The notes under the pieces: generated by a model | What the model was told of the DNA's origin: nothing | The model's input: the letters and a program-made list of their open reading frames with translations, nothing else | The model's database searches: none | Shown here: positions 23,454 to 35,000 of the stretch, one piece after another | Layout: every line of letters starts with the position of its first letter | Position numbering within the stretch: position 1 is the first letter of the stretch | Source: Carya illinoinensis | Taxonomy: Eukaryota > Streptophyta > Magnoliopsida > Fagales > Juglandaceae | Assembly (NCBI RefSeq): GCF_018687715.1 | Contig: NC_056766.1 | Coordinates: forward strand, 3,352,001-3,416,000 | Length of the DNA stretch: 64,000 bases | Direction of reading: 5' to 3' | Made by a program: the position numbers and the translations under genes

Positions 23454-23775
23454 GGTGGTCTTCCTTACTTGCGACTTTCGTAAAGCCATGCCGGGTAAGT
23501 TATTCTTTTGGTATTAATTTTTCTGAAATTCCTTTTTGCGTGTGCTTTTTCTTACAGGTATTCTTTTTTGTGTTGGGTTCCTTTCTTGTACTCTATGGCA
23601 TTGTATTAGGATGTAATTTCATAATGTTTTGCTTTGTAGTTTTTTGATGCCTGGGTTTGGATTTTTTGCTCATTTGTAACCCACAGGTATCTGATTGTAA
23701 CTACGGTTTTCCTCCGCCACAAGTGAAGGTAATCAATAAAATTGGGGTACCGTCTTTTTTTTTTTTTTTTTTAAA
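23454..23775 (+). mobile_element. 5'-truncated LINE, 3' end only
   Basis: About 320 bp ending in ...CAATAAAATTGGGGTACCG and a T-rich run. It is bounded by related sequences AATGTATGTGGCTAAT (left) and AATGTAGCTAAT (right), which look like a slightly decayed target duplication. The interior has no coding frame, as expected for a 3' untranslated remnant of an L1-type element. Confidence 0.45.
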
Positions 23776-23852
23776 TGTAGCTAATCGAGAATCACATGCT
23801 TTTAGATATAAATAGGCCAAGACCCTTATCCAAAACTTTCTAAGACCTCGTT

Positions 23853-24208
23853 TGGATAGTCAAATGAGATGAGATGATCTGTAAATAATAGTGAAATGGT
23901 TTGTAAATAGAAATGAAATAATTTTAGTTATGATATTTTATGAGATTTTAGAAAATGATAAGAGAGAAAATGTTGAATAAAAATATTATAAAGTTAAAAT
24001 ATCGTTTGAATAAAATTTTTTAATATTATTTTTGTTTTGAAATTTAAAAAAGTTAAATTATTTTTTGTGTTTCATTTGAAAGCTTAAAAAAGTTGTAATG
24101 ATTCGATGAAAAAATTGAAAATTGAAAATTGAAAAGTGTTTGTATTTGTGGTGTTTAGATATTGAGATAATATGAGATGTAAAAATCTTACAATCTAAAC
24201 TGGGCCTA
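23853..24208. mobile_element. MITE, GTTTGGATA family
   Basis: The left end is GACCTCGTTTGGATAGTCAA. The right end, ATCTAAACTGGGCCTAAG, is its imperfect inverted partner. The interior has GAGATGAGATGAT at the left and GATATTGAGATAATATGAGA at the right. Non-coding. Confidence 0.65.
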
Positions 24209-25072
24209 AGTGTTGTTTAATTCATTCCATCAAGGAATATAACTTTCATTTCACAATGACCAGTTATATTTATTTTAATTATCCAGGATTTAAAACCAAT
24301 AAAGAATCTTTTAAAATAAATAAATATATAATATATTTAAAAGGATGTGGGACGTACGTCTCCTTGTCCTTTCATTTCCTTCATTTGATATCTCTACCTC
24401 GACATATCAATTTGTCTCCTTTTCCCCCCCTTTAGGGTGTTACTTGATTCTTAACTGGTAGCTTCAGTTTTTCTCCGAACTATCTCCCGGGACACGATAG
24501 ATGGATGTTCAAGATCAAAATGCCATTATCAATTACCAAATAGATCGAGCGTGTGTTTAAACTCGATCAAACGTGGATAGAAGATTAATGAAACTTGATG
24601 CGCGCGCTCTATATACATTCATGTTATAGTATATTTTTAATCAGGTTTTAAGAGATTTTGCTAAATTAAGAAGTTAGGATTCATGCAAGTTTGAGATATA
24701 AATGAATTGGTGAATCTTGAATCATGATCTCTGATTTATATTCTATGGAATCAGTCAATATTATGGTTTAAATTGCTTCAAATCATTATAAAAAACAACC
24801 TCAAGAATTTCGTTCATTTCCCGCCGTAGCTCCTATAATAGGCCACTGTAGCTATGCGCATGCTGCATGCAGTATCTTATTTTAAAGACTAGAAATAAAT
24901 TAAATTACTAATCCATAGGGTAATATCAATTACGAAAAACAATGCTACCGGCCACTCTTGTTTATAAGATTACATTTTTGTCCTTATTTTTTTCAATCCG
25001 ATGGAGACCATTAATTTCCAAGTCTTCTCCTGTTGCGAGCGTGAGATCAGGGAGAGCCGTAATGGCTCTCAT

Positions 25073-25848
25073 TAGGGCTGTTCAACCGGGCCGGATTTTA
25101 TCCGGCCCGGCCCGGAATCCGGTTATACCGGATTCCGGTTCCGGTTTTCGGCCCGGGTCAAATCCGGGCCGGCATCCGGATTCGAAAAACCGGTTTAAAC
25201 CGGTCCGGGTACCGGATTTTAAATCTGGATCCGGGTTTAAAACCCGGTACCCGGTGTTATAAACTAAAGAAGCAAGCTGCAAAACCCTAGCCGCGCCCCC
25301 CCCCCATTTCAGATTTCCCCCCCTCAGTCTCTGCTCTGCGGCCTGCCATGCGACCTCCTTCGCCTCCCTCTCTCTCTCTCAGTTTCCTCTCTCTCTCTCT
25401 CTCTCTCTCTCTTCTCGCGCCAGCGCACAACGAATTTCAGGATTGGGTTTCACCAGTCGGCACTTCCTCTCTGCTTCCAGCTCTCGATCCCTTTGCTATA
25501 GTCGAGGAAACTGCCACTCAGCCACCATGGGGTGAGTATTTTACCTTCCTCTAACTATTTTCTTGCCGAAATTTCTCAACAATCTTCACTAATTTTTTTT
25601 TCTTATATTATTCCTGCATCTTTTTAGTTATGGTTCTTTATTGTTGGGTTGAAGGTACTTAGTAAATTGAAATAAAGGTACTCAATCCGGAACCCGGAAT
25701 CCGGGTTTTACAAAACCCGGGTTCATCCGGGTTCCAGCCCGGATCTGACCCGGGCTAACCCGGTCCGGGTTCCGGCCCGGATTTCAAATCCGGGTTCCGG
25801 GTTGGGTATACCCGGATTTCCGGGTCGGAACTCGGATGAACAGCCCTA
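25073..25848 (+). mobile_element. hAT-like non-autonomous element, 776 bp, carrying host-like exon DNA
   Basis: Ends are perfect 12-bp inverted repeats: TAGGGCTGTTCA and TGAACAGCCCTA. Flanks are GCTCTCAT (25065-25072) and GCTCTCAC (25849-25856), an 8-bp target duplication with one mismatch, as expected for hAT. Both subterminal zones (about 200 bp each) are packed with CCGG, CCCGG and GGTACC palindromes. Between them, 25270-25560 is of a different nature: C-rich leader-like DNA with a CT microsatellite and an ATG in strong context directly before a splice donor (GCCACCATGGGGTGAGTATT, 25522-25541). No transposase is encoded. Confidence 0.88.
25372..25416 (+). repeat. (CT)n microsatellite inside the hAT element
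   Basis: Interrupted CT run in the leader-like central part of the element. Confidence 0.9.
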
Positions 25849-25856
25849 GCTCTCAC

Positions 25857-26284
25857 ATCAGGTCTACATTCAATGGTATTAGTCATGCCCACATCGCCCA
25901 TCTTGGGGCTATTAGCTAGCAAATATGTTTTGAGAAAATTAAAAATCTTTCACCTCTAAGATGTTTTTTTTATTTACGGAAACTAATGAAAAAACGGCCC
26001 GCATGCATCATGTTTTTTTGTTTTGTGGTTAAGCATGTTTAGATAAAAAGTGATTTAATCATGTCTAGAAAGTATAAATTCTTTCACCCCCAAATACAAG
26101 TATTTAAGTAACAATTAATCTACCCATAATTCACAATTAATAAAAACTTAACACACATGATGAAACGATCGAGTACTCTCAAAGCGGACACCTACAGCAT
26201 TGCAAAAGATCCTCATTGCGGCCACACATTTCTTTTGCGACGACATACATATGCTGGGGATGATTCATTCTTTTGGGGGCGGTA
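25857..26284. other. WAK flank remnant, no gene
   Basis: 25860-25945 continues the flank seen at 985-1070 (shared ACATCGCCCATCTTGGG-type phrase), interrupted by the hAT element on its left. A 68-codon frame at 26157-26363 crosses into the next transposon and has no recognisable domain. Confidence 0.5.
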
Positions 26285-27629
26285 CAGTACAGGAAATAAA
26301 TTCATTTCCATAGCCAAAATTGCTGCAATTGCTCAATTCCGGCTACTAAGTAGCCGCTATTAGAGAACCAATAAAATTTTTTTCCGACAATTTTAAAAAT
26401 TGGCAAAAATATCCATCATTTCCGGCAAAAATAACAGCCTCTAATTTGATAAAATTTTGTCACAAAAAATATTTGCCGAAATTTATTTTTATATTTGCGG
26501 CTATGGGTATATTCGTCTTGAATAGTCAGTTTTTCACCGCAAATACTTTTGCATTTTCCAGAATAATTTCTTGGCATTTTGGAACCGGCAAAATTTATTC
26601 TTGGTGTGTGTTTTTTTTCCTGATATATATTTCTTTTATGACAGGTAATTGCTTACTAAAAAATTAATAAATGCTAAATGTGGAGAAATTTATATTTGCT
26701 TGCCAACACCATTCAAATTACCTCAACGTACATATTTGAAATTCACCATTTTTTAATCTTAAGTTTTACACAATACCATCTAACATATCATAATGGAATG
26801 TAAATTTACATGCGAAATTCTTTCTTCATGGGTTCAACTTTGATTCCATTTCTGACAACTTCTGAAACGTTTTTGTTCCATATTTCTTGATACCTTGATT
26901 CAATCCTATGAGAAACAAGAGTACAAAATAGATCATGAGGTTTTAGATTTATATCTCTTACTAGAGAGAGCAATCAAGATGGTGAGAATTGATTAGAAGT
27001 ATCAAGTCAAAATAAATACTTAAAACAAAACCACCACACATAAAATTAAATCAATACATAGTACTCACAGTTGTATTCAGTCCATCCCCAATTGCCTGTT
27101 TTACAAGATCATACACTACTAGCTTATTTGAAAGCACCAAATCTGCAATTTCAATTCCATCTATGATTTATTAAATGAGAAATCATCAATCATAAATAAA
27201 TCATTATAAAATCTAGGTGCGAATGAGAGAGTATATATTAACTTTTACATGGAAATGTAATTCTATACTGCACCTCCCAAAATAGCCATTTGGCTTCCAT
27301 CCTTAGACATCCCACTCTTCTGCCAACCGATACACCACACATCATTCTGCAAAATGTCATGAAAACATGATACATACCTATGTGTGTATAAATGACCAAC
27401 AATTTCCAAGTGACTAGTTGGTGGCAAGAGAATCGTATATTGACAAAAGCTACAAAAAATCCTCAAAACCTAACAATACACTACCTACCCCACACAGCAA
27501 TCAGATGAACAAAATCTTATCTAAGTAGGAGACATTTTGTTTTAATATATTACTTTAACCTTCATCTCCTTACCAAAATTCACAAAAAATTGTTTATCCT
27601 CCAAAATGAGTAACTAACTATGCAGGTTG

Positions 27630-27989
27630 CTAAGTCTCTCTATGAGACTCTCCCTGGGTCTGCCTCTCTAACTCATATCTCTCCATAAACTTGTCGTATT
27701 TGGCTTGTCTTTTCATTAGTAGCATGACATTTCCTCGTAAGTCATCATGCTGACCCTTATAATCTGAAGCAGCTTTTTCAAACCTTTCTGCATGTTCAGT
27801 TAATTCTTCTATTCGGGTATTAGCTGCTTGTCTAGATAACTCAGGAATAACCATCTCGCCGAGCCCCCTTATATACCCTGATTTGTGGCCCAAAACTTCC
27901 TTAAAGATTGTTGTTGCAGCCTCCTTAACTCCTTTAGCATATATTCTAGATCTAAATCTATCAGTGATTTGCATCCAACTCTTGTCCAT
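27630..27989 (-). CDS. CACTA transposase-related exon (Transposase_24-like), 119 codons
   Basis: The frame starts MDKSWMQITDRFRSRIYAKG just after a splice-acceptor-like TTATTTCTAG and ends in TAG. A core IFKEVLGHKSGYIRGLGEM (about residues 28-46) matches the region seen in the other CACTA gene (FSQVLGSRSGYLRGLG). It is followed by a charged helical region likely to form a coiled coil. The MDKSWM opening resembles the start of catalytic TNPD-type CACTA transposases, which normally belongs to a different protein from the C-terminal core. The frame may therefore be a fusion left by an internal deletion, or the terminal exon of a longer spliced gene. Upstream exons were not identified. Confidence 0.6.
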   Translation of the reverse strand: MDKSWMQITDRFRSRIYAKGVKEAATTIFKEVLGHKSGYIRGLGEMVIPELSRQAANTRIEELTEHAERFEKAASDYKGQHDDLRGNVMLLMKRQAKYDKFMERYELERQTQGESHRET

Positions 27990-30900
27990 CTAGAAATAAG
28001 TAGAGGTGCAAAGGTTGTTTAGTAAGGGATAAATGCAGCATAATGCTACGTAGATCAGAGGTTAAATCAGTTAGTAAGAACAATAAAAAAACAGAAACGT
28101 GAAAAGAAGAAAAAGAGGGTTGGAGAGATAGAAATGCTCCATGTTGTATGTTTGTTGAGAGTGTTACGCTTTCTCTAGCAATGATAATTAGAGGCTAATG
28201 TTTGAGAGAACGTGGAGATGGTTGTGGCGTTTTATAGGCAAGTTTTTTTTGGAGTTTGAAAGGGTAGGCAGCTTTACTCCTTTGAATTCTATGTTAAATG
28301 GTAAATTGGTCTCCACTTACTTGTTTAATTTTGGATTAAAGATGTACAACTCATTGAAGAAGTTTAGGGGTCTTTTGATAATATATATGTATATATATAG
28401 AAGCGGGGTAGGAATCTCAATCATGTATTGAGAATACATTCACTGATGATGCAAGAATAATAAAATGTTTGCAAAAAAAATCCTACATAATAGGTTCGAT
28501 CTGTGGCATTTTTTTAATTCCTTATGGAGCCCATTTTCTATTGCTCAGGATTTGTTTTCCCTTTGAATAATTAGAGCTTTAATCATTTTATTCTTAATTT
28601 GGGTGAAGTGGGCGGGCTACACATATCCAAGGTTAAACCGGATACTAGTCATGTTGCATTTACATGGTTTCAGGTGTTCCTCATCATAAAAAATATAAGA
28701 TAAGCCTGTGATTTTTCATGATCCTGTTGAACAGCTTTATCTTTCATTAGCGCAGAAAATCACCTCTTGCAGACAAATGATACCATTCTTTTTCTTCATC
28801 AAGCAGAAAAGAACTAGCCACAGATATTGAAGCATTGAAGAAGAAGATTGTTGGAACTGAATAAATTCATATGGTTTGGTGTTTCTTTTGGTACCACGTA
28901 ATTCTTGTACAAGAGGCAATTGTATCCTGTAATGTAGAATAGGTTTTCCATCAATCGTAAATACTCTTTTGTTTTCCATGTTTTGTTCATCAAGAAAGAC
29001 TTGGGCAGCTTTATGTTTGGCTCTAGATCACTTTTTTTCCTCTGTTTTTTGAGTATGGCACCCCTACCATTGCAATGGGTAATGCTTGGTTGCTTTTATT
29101 TGATATGTATAAATATGATTGAGATGTCCTCTAGTGTGACTTACAATTAATCCCCAGCTTTCTACAAATAATTAGTTTTTTTTATTAGTAAACCTTGTGA
29201 TAATGGTAACATGACGTTAGATTATATTATATAAATCATTACATAAACAAAACGAAAGAAATGGACTAATCAAGATTCTATCCTATATGGCTCACAGTAT
29301 ATCAATAGTCATAGCTGTAGAAGGGTCATCTTATATATCTTAAAATAATGGCCTCCTGTTCAAATATTATAAGCTATATAATAATAGCATGGAAACCCAG
29401 CACCGATTAAGTATATCACACCAAGTTTACATATGAACGAATGTTAAATTGCAAAGAGACATTATTTTACAAGTAAATGAAAACATTGCAGCATTTCACA
29501 AAGAGAATTAATTCTAGCACTAAAACCAAAACCATTTTAGCTGAGTTTCAAGAAAATGACAACAAGGTCAAATATTTAAAAATCCAACTTAAAATACACA
29601 CCAGCAATGCTAGCCATGCACAAAACTCTTCAACCATAGCCAATACTATTTTCCTTCAGGCAAAAGAATGAGAATTAGCCTAGCCTATTGGTATTGTCAC
29701 TATCATACCATTACATTCTAACCTAATAATTGAAGTATGATGATGGGCAGTCTAGGTTTTTGATAATCACAAGTCACTTGTGAGTAAATAACTCAATTTG
29801 CTTATGTTAATACAGTTTGGGTTGAGCTGTATATGTTGAACTTTATTCACTCTATGTTGCAAAAAACTTCAGAATTTGTGGTCTCCAGCCAGTACCCAAG
29901 AGCACCACATGAGATTAAATCAAGCAACTGATCAAAATGAAGACCAAATATGCATAATTAATGTAATGTTCCATTATAACTACAAGCATATAATAGAGTG
30001 AATGACCACTTTGCACAAGAACAGTTGAAATTAAACTAAACAAAAATACCTCAAAATTATAAAACTTGAATACAACCCAATGCTGACGAGGTTGTTTTAA
30101 ATCATTAGTTTCCACACATTATCCCAGTTCCACTAGTTCAAAGATAATATCCCAGTTCCTGTTAATTCATCTACCATGAGATTTGTTGTCTTTCTGCTTT
30201 ACTATTTTGTTGACAATCATCGAATACTTTATTTTCAATCCAAATTTATTGGCATATAGAAAGCTGAAAAAATGGCATAGAAACATCTAACAGCAACTTA
30301 TATCTTTCTTTGGGATTTGTTTGAAAACTCTCCCCTTCCGACCCAAGTTAAGACTCAAGGGTGAAGCAGTGGCAAATCATAGTGTGAGAATGATGTCTAA
30401 CTTAAGCATTTAAAGGGAACTTGTACAACAAATAATTCAATGCAAAGACATCCTCAAATGATGAAGATGCTTTTTTTACTCAGACCTACAAAATTTAGAT
30501 TATAAGAATTAGGATAGCCTTGGCAGTCATTTGCTCAGTCACAGCAATCTGTTTGTGCACCAATTTGAACACCATAGATGGAGGGGGAGGGAGAGTCAGA
30601 GACAGACACACACCGCATGCATGTTGGTGTGTTGTGTTTTATTTTCGTTGGGGAATTTAGTGTATGGAATAATGTAGAGGTGTCACATCATATGTTATTG
30701 ATTTTTAGTATTTTAGTATATAGTATACCCATAGCTTGTGCTCATGGGTATGGTCCTATGCACATGGTAAGGAATGAAATATCTATAGGGAAGTAGAGAG
30801 AAATTACTTAAATTATAAATTTATATTTGAATTGAAATTTTCTTAAATAGATAAGATGTCCACTAAATGACTCAGTCCAATCAATTGGCTAGCTGATATT

Positions 30901-31450
30901 GGTTCTATAGTACAGATATCTTCATGATTTTCTTAAAAGGATGTTGAGATAGTACGGATAGTTTTAACTCTTAAGGAAGGCATTAAGGGCAACATATTTT
31001 GCCTCTAAAGTGTTTACATATAATTTTCTATTGACGATAAAGCTAATGTTGTTGAAGAGATGCTTTCAGCTTTACATTTGTAGCCTAACTCATTATTGTT
31101 ACATTTGCACTCATTTACTGAGTACAAAGGCAATTACACTACCACCGATGCTGGAACAAAGTTTTTAGAAAAATACTAAATGTATTTAATAGAGCAATTG
31201 GTTTTAATATTACAAATGAGAGGTCGACAGAGCCTCGTCAATGTACACAAGCCCACAGAAATATCTAATGCAGCGCTAAAGCATCTTAAAGCTTTTGATA
31301 AATTAAAGTACCATAATGATAAAGAGAATCATCTCAACTTCATTTCTGTAATTTTCTGTAATTTGTTTCAAGGACAGAGAAAAGTGAAAGATAGAAACGA
31401 ACGAGAGTTACAAAGAGAGGGAGATCGATGGAGCCTAAAAGTTTCAAAGA
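27990..31450. other. CACTA interior without a recognised gene
   Basis: About 3.4 kb inside the second CACTA element. Several frames of 60-110 codons exist, but none shows a domain, good composition or consistent neighbours. It may hold introns and leader of a decayed transposase gene on the minus strand. Confidence 0.4.
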
Positions 31451-31689
31451 GAAACTCACCGGCCTTATTTGTGGCCAGAATATTTCCGGCGCCCAAAAAC
31501 CCCCGAAAATATTGAGCTTTTTTGACACTTTTCCAGATTGACACAAAGATTTTCCAGAAATTAAAAAAAATAAAAATTTGCGACCATAATTATATCACCG
31601 GAAATAAAACTAGCCGTAAATTCTATTTTTTCTTGTAGTGGTAGTTTTTACGACACCATCACCTCATTGTAAATAGTTACAATGAATGC

Positions 31690-34061
31690 TTATTTTAATA
31701 CCCCTTATTTTAGTGTATTTTTATTGAATGCTTATTTTAATTGATTTAAAATATTAATTATTTTGTTTTAAATTTATCGGATTTCTCTCTCGATTTATTT
31801 TATGATTTTTAAGTTGTGAAAATTATTTTGATGTGCTTTCTTGTTATTAATTATTGTTTTGTATTTAAATTGCTCTTTAATTTAAATTAGTTTATTATTA
31901 GATTTTATTATTTTATTATACTAAATCACTGCATTTAAATTATTTTATTTAAATTTGCAGTTTTGAAATCTTTTTCGTTGGATCTGTTTTGAGACTTAGA
32001 TTGAAAAGACTGCACCATATTTCTTTCCCTTCCTTTTTTTTTTCTTTTTCCTTTTCTCTTTCTTCTTTCTTTTTCTTTTTCTCCTCCCTATTTCTCCCCC
32101 AGCCCATGCGCGACCCACCTTTCTCTTTAGTCTGTTTCCTTCTCCTCCACCTAGCCTCGTCGTGTGCAGCCGTTCGGTGACACCGCCCAGCCCACTAGCT
32201 CCCCCACACTCCGGCGACCTCCCCCACCCCAACCTCCCTTCCCCAAGCTATCGCTCTCCTCCCCGTTGGCCGTGCGAAACCCATTCGGGTTGTAGGTTGT
32301 TGCACCGCCATGCACCGCCCATTGTCGTGCGACGTTGCTCCCATTCTCTTCCCTTTCAGCCGATGACCTCACCTCTTTATTTTCATCCCCTCTCGCACTG
32401 CCAAAATCCTCCACGCACGGCTGCCAACCGCATGGATTTTGAGCTCGCGCGCCACCATCGGCCACCATCTTTTCACCACTTCATCACCACCCTCCCAGCA
32501 ACCCAAACCACCCTTCTCTAGCTTTCATCCACCACCATTGAAGCCCCGAGCTCCATCTCCAATTTAAGCTTTTTGGCCTTCAACCGCCACCCACAGCCAA
32601 CCACCACCACCATTAGCTTCACCAGCACCCCTAAGCCTTTCCTCAGGCATCCCTAATCTTCGTTTGTCTCTGTTCAAAAGTTGAGTTTTTGAGACCAACG
32701 GCCATAATGCATTTTGCATTGTTATGTTGCTTTGCCGCTACCTCTTGCAGCTCCATGATCCTCCGAAAAATATTTTATAGCGATTTAAGTATTTTTCCAA
32801 AGAACTTTTGAGATTTAAATATATTTTTGCACTAACTATTATTTACTCTGAATTGGTTGGTTGTGCCAGACTGAGTCTGAGGAGTAAGAGGGTCGGTTGG
32901 ATTGGAGGATGGGGTTGTGTGTATGATTGGATCATGTTGGGATGTGCTGGTTGTTGAATATTTGTGTTTTATCATATACATTGCATAATTGCACGTATGT
33001 TCATATTTGTAAATGAAAATTGAGTTTTCGCATAATGGCATGCATGTTCATGTGTTTAATTGAAAACTAAATTTTTCTGTGTTAAGTATGGATTTTGAAT
33101 ATGTTGTTATAACTTATGGGTAAGGATTGAGAGAAGAAAAAGAGACTGTAGGGATGATGGTAAGCAGGGATGGTGATAGAGTCTTGCCTGTGATTCCCGC
33201 CTACAGTGGGAGCTGTAGGGATGGTGGTAGTCCCGCCTATGTTTCCGTCTACGATGCAAGCGGTAGGGATGATGGTAGAGTCCCGCCTGTGATTCCCACT
33301 TACAGTGCTCTAATAGATTGAAAGATAGGAAAATGAACTATAGGAATGGTGGTAAGCAGGGACGGTGGTAGAGTCCCGCCTACGGTCTGAGCTGTAGGGA
33401 TTGTGGTAAGCAGGGATGGTGGTAGTCTCGAATGTGATTCCCACCTATAGTGTTAATTGGTTAATGGGCCATTTTCTGGAAAAATGGTGGGTAATTATTT
33501 TACTGGATATGTTTTTGGGCTAAATGAGATTTTTGGCGTGCGTTGGAAAATAATCCTTTTTGGGAAAAATAATGTTTGGATTTAATGCATATTGTTGGTT
33601 GCATGAATGTATTTCTAGCTCTTGGGTTGTTTGGGTTATTACTTACTGAGATTTACAATCTCATGGTATTCGAGACTCTGCGGTACCGTTTCATGGTACT
33701 GTAGATTTTGATGCAAATGATGATGAGTAGAGCCAAAGGCTTTGGCTCCGCCAGAAGAGTGATCTGCGGTCACTTTCGTGTATTGAGATTTATTTTCCTA
33801 CTTGTTTAGGTATTTTGCCTTTTGTATTATATTTTTGGGATAACTGTATAATTATTTTCTGTACTACTTTTAGTTTGGTAAACTTGTATTTAAAATTCTA
33901 GTACTTAGTTGACTTATTTAATTTACCCGCTGCGATTTTTTTATACACTTTCTGTATCTACACACACTTAACACTTATCGTTGGGATGCGTTACCCATAT
34001 TGTCATCATCCCAGACGCTTCGATTCCTGAGTTTCCGTATGTAGGGGTCGAGGGCGTCACA
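31690..34061 (+). mobile_element. Lone long LTR (Ty3-type family), about 2.4 kb
   Basis: It matches the LTR at 56180-58330 from end to end: ATACCCC..TTTT..GTGT.TTTTATTGAA at the start, a pyrimidine-rich then GC-rich section (32020-32650), a subrepeat array, a GGGCCATTTTCTGGAAAAATGG phrase, and an end with ACACACACTTAACACTT ... GGGCGTCACA. No gag-pol sequence lies next to it, so it is a solo LTR or an isolated remnant. The first bases are altered (TTTTAATACCCC for TGTGATACCCC) and no target duplication is clear. Open frames in the GC-rich part are not genes. Confidence 0.8.
33120..33465 (+). repeat. Subrepeats within the LTR
   Basis: A unit of about 50-70 bp built from TAGGGATGGTGGTA and GAGTCCCGCCT / GATTCCCGCCTACAGTG repeats about five times with variation. 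The homologous LTR at 56.2 kb has a shorter set (57530-57715). Confidence 0.85.
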
Positions 34062-34439
34062 ACTTTTGCTACTATATCCCACGTCATTTGCAATACTCCT
34101 ATCCATTTTTTTCGGCGACCAACACTGTCGTAAATAGTCCATCTTTTGTGACAGTATTTAGCTTTAACATGAAAGTACTTTTGAGAGTGAGTAGTAGCGT
34201 CTCCCTTGCGTTGATGAGGAATGGATAGCAATAATCATTTGCGTCACTGTTTAGGCCTTTTTACGTCGATTTGAGGTGATACAAAAAGTCAAATTTCTTG
34301 TAGGGTGACCATGAGAGAAGACTTTTAATATGCAAAATATGGAGAAAACTTAACCAATGTATGCAAAGAGACCAAAATCTACCATCATCAATTGACTTGG
34401 AGGAAGATGCTGGTTGATTGAGGCTTAAGGACTAAAGGA
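34062..34439. other. Remnant possibly of another transposon end
   Basis: The segment contains ACACTGTCGTAAATAG, GTGACAGTATTTAG and ends near 34310 with TTTCTTGTAGGGTG, similar to a CACTA right end. The short stretch left of the LTR (31644-31690, TTTACGACACC.TCACCTC..GTAAATAG) has similar words, so the LTR probably landed inside this remnant. No gene. Confidence 0.35.
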
Positions 34440-35000
34440 TTATCTACCATCGTCCATTGGTTTTACTGTTTAATTTCCCATGCTATCAATGGTACTTGTC
34501 GAACAATAGCGGCCAGTGCTAACATCAATAGTTAAAGATTGCACGAATGTACTAATTAAGCATATGCTCACCCTTTTCAGTGTTGTGATTAGCTTTTTTC
34601 CTTGAATGCTTTTCCTTAACTCTCAATCCATCCAATTCGATTGCCACTTCCCTCATAGTAGGCCTATCGTCTCCTTTAACACTAAGGCTTCTTTTTGCAA
34701 CATTAGAACTTTTTTTAGTTCCTTGGAATTACTTCCATTGTGGATGTGATCATCAAGAATTTCCAATAGGCGATCCTCCTTTACCATGAATACAAAATAC
34801 GTCGCTAAATTTCTCTCACTTTTAGACCTCATGAAGGAAATTACTTTGTTACCTATTAATAACTCTGCTAAAACATCACTAAAACTATAGACATCACCTT
34901 TTCCGTTAGATGACTAGTATGAAAGTATTTTGGATCCAAGTATCCAAATGTTCCTTGTTCCAACATAGTTAATGAAGCTCCAATTTTTGTGGTGCTCCGA
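34440..35000 (-). pseudogene. WAK-like kinase C-lobe fragment, broken
   Basis: Minus-strand translation shows GTFGYLDPKYFHTSHLTEK, then after a frameshift a segment with SERNLATYFVFMVKEDRLLEILDD and, after more breaks, a tail with DGLRVKEKHSRKK. These match the C-terminal half of the intact kinases. At least two frameshifts and several stops are present (for example after MF, and TGA in the segment equivalent to DRPTMREV). The N-lobe and ectodomain are missing. The sequence is more diverged from the two intact genes than the pseudogene at 21264, so it comes from another subgroup. Confidence 0.85.

Larger units (their letters stand above)
23014..25064. other. WAK flank remains with inserted elements
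   Basis: 23014-23080 continues the intron 1 sequence of the WAK genes and then diverges without reaching an exon 1. 23100-23250 and 24830-25060 match parts of the left-edge gene's upstream DNA. Between them lie a LINE tail (23454-23775) and a MITE (23853-24208). 24209-24830 shows nothing recognisable apart from further flank similarity to 1490-1590. Confidence 0.55.
26285..31640 (-). mobile_element. CACTA-type element, 5.4 kb, one decayed end
   Basis: The right end is TTCTTGTAGTG followed by GTA (31641-31643). A decayed left end, CAGTACAGGAAATAAATTCA, is preceded by GTA (26282-26284), giving a 3-bp target duplication. Near both ends there are many CCGGC/GCCGA motifs in AT-rich DNA (26390-26600 and 31455-31615), an inverted subterminal pattern. 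The only recognisable coding piece is at 27630-27989 on the minus strand. The third base of the left terminus is changed (CAGTA for CACTA), so the element is probably immobile. The right end is secure; the left end is less so. Confidence 0.75.

Noticed and set aside
31989..32521. Proline- and serine-rich frames in GC-rich DNA
   Set aside because: The region is the conserved middle of a long LTR found three times; frames are not conserved between copies.
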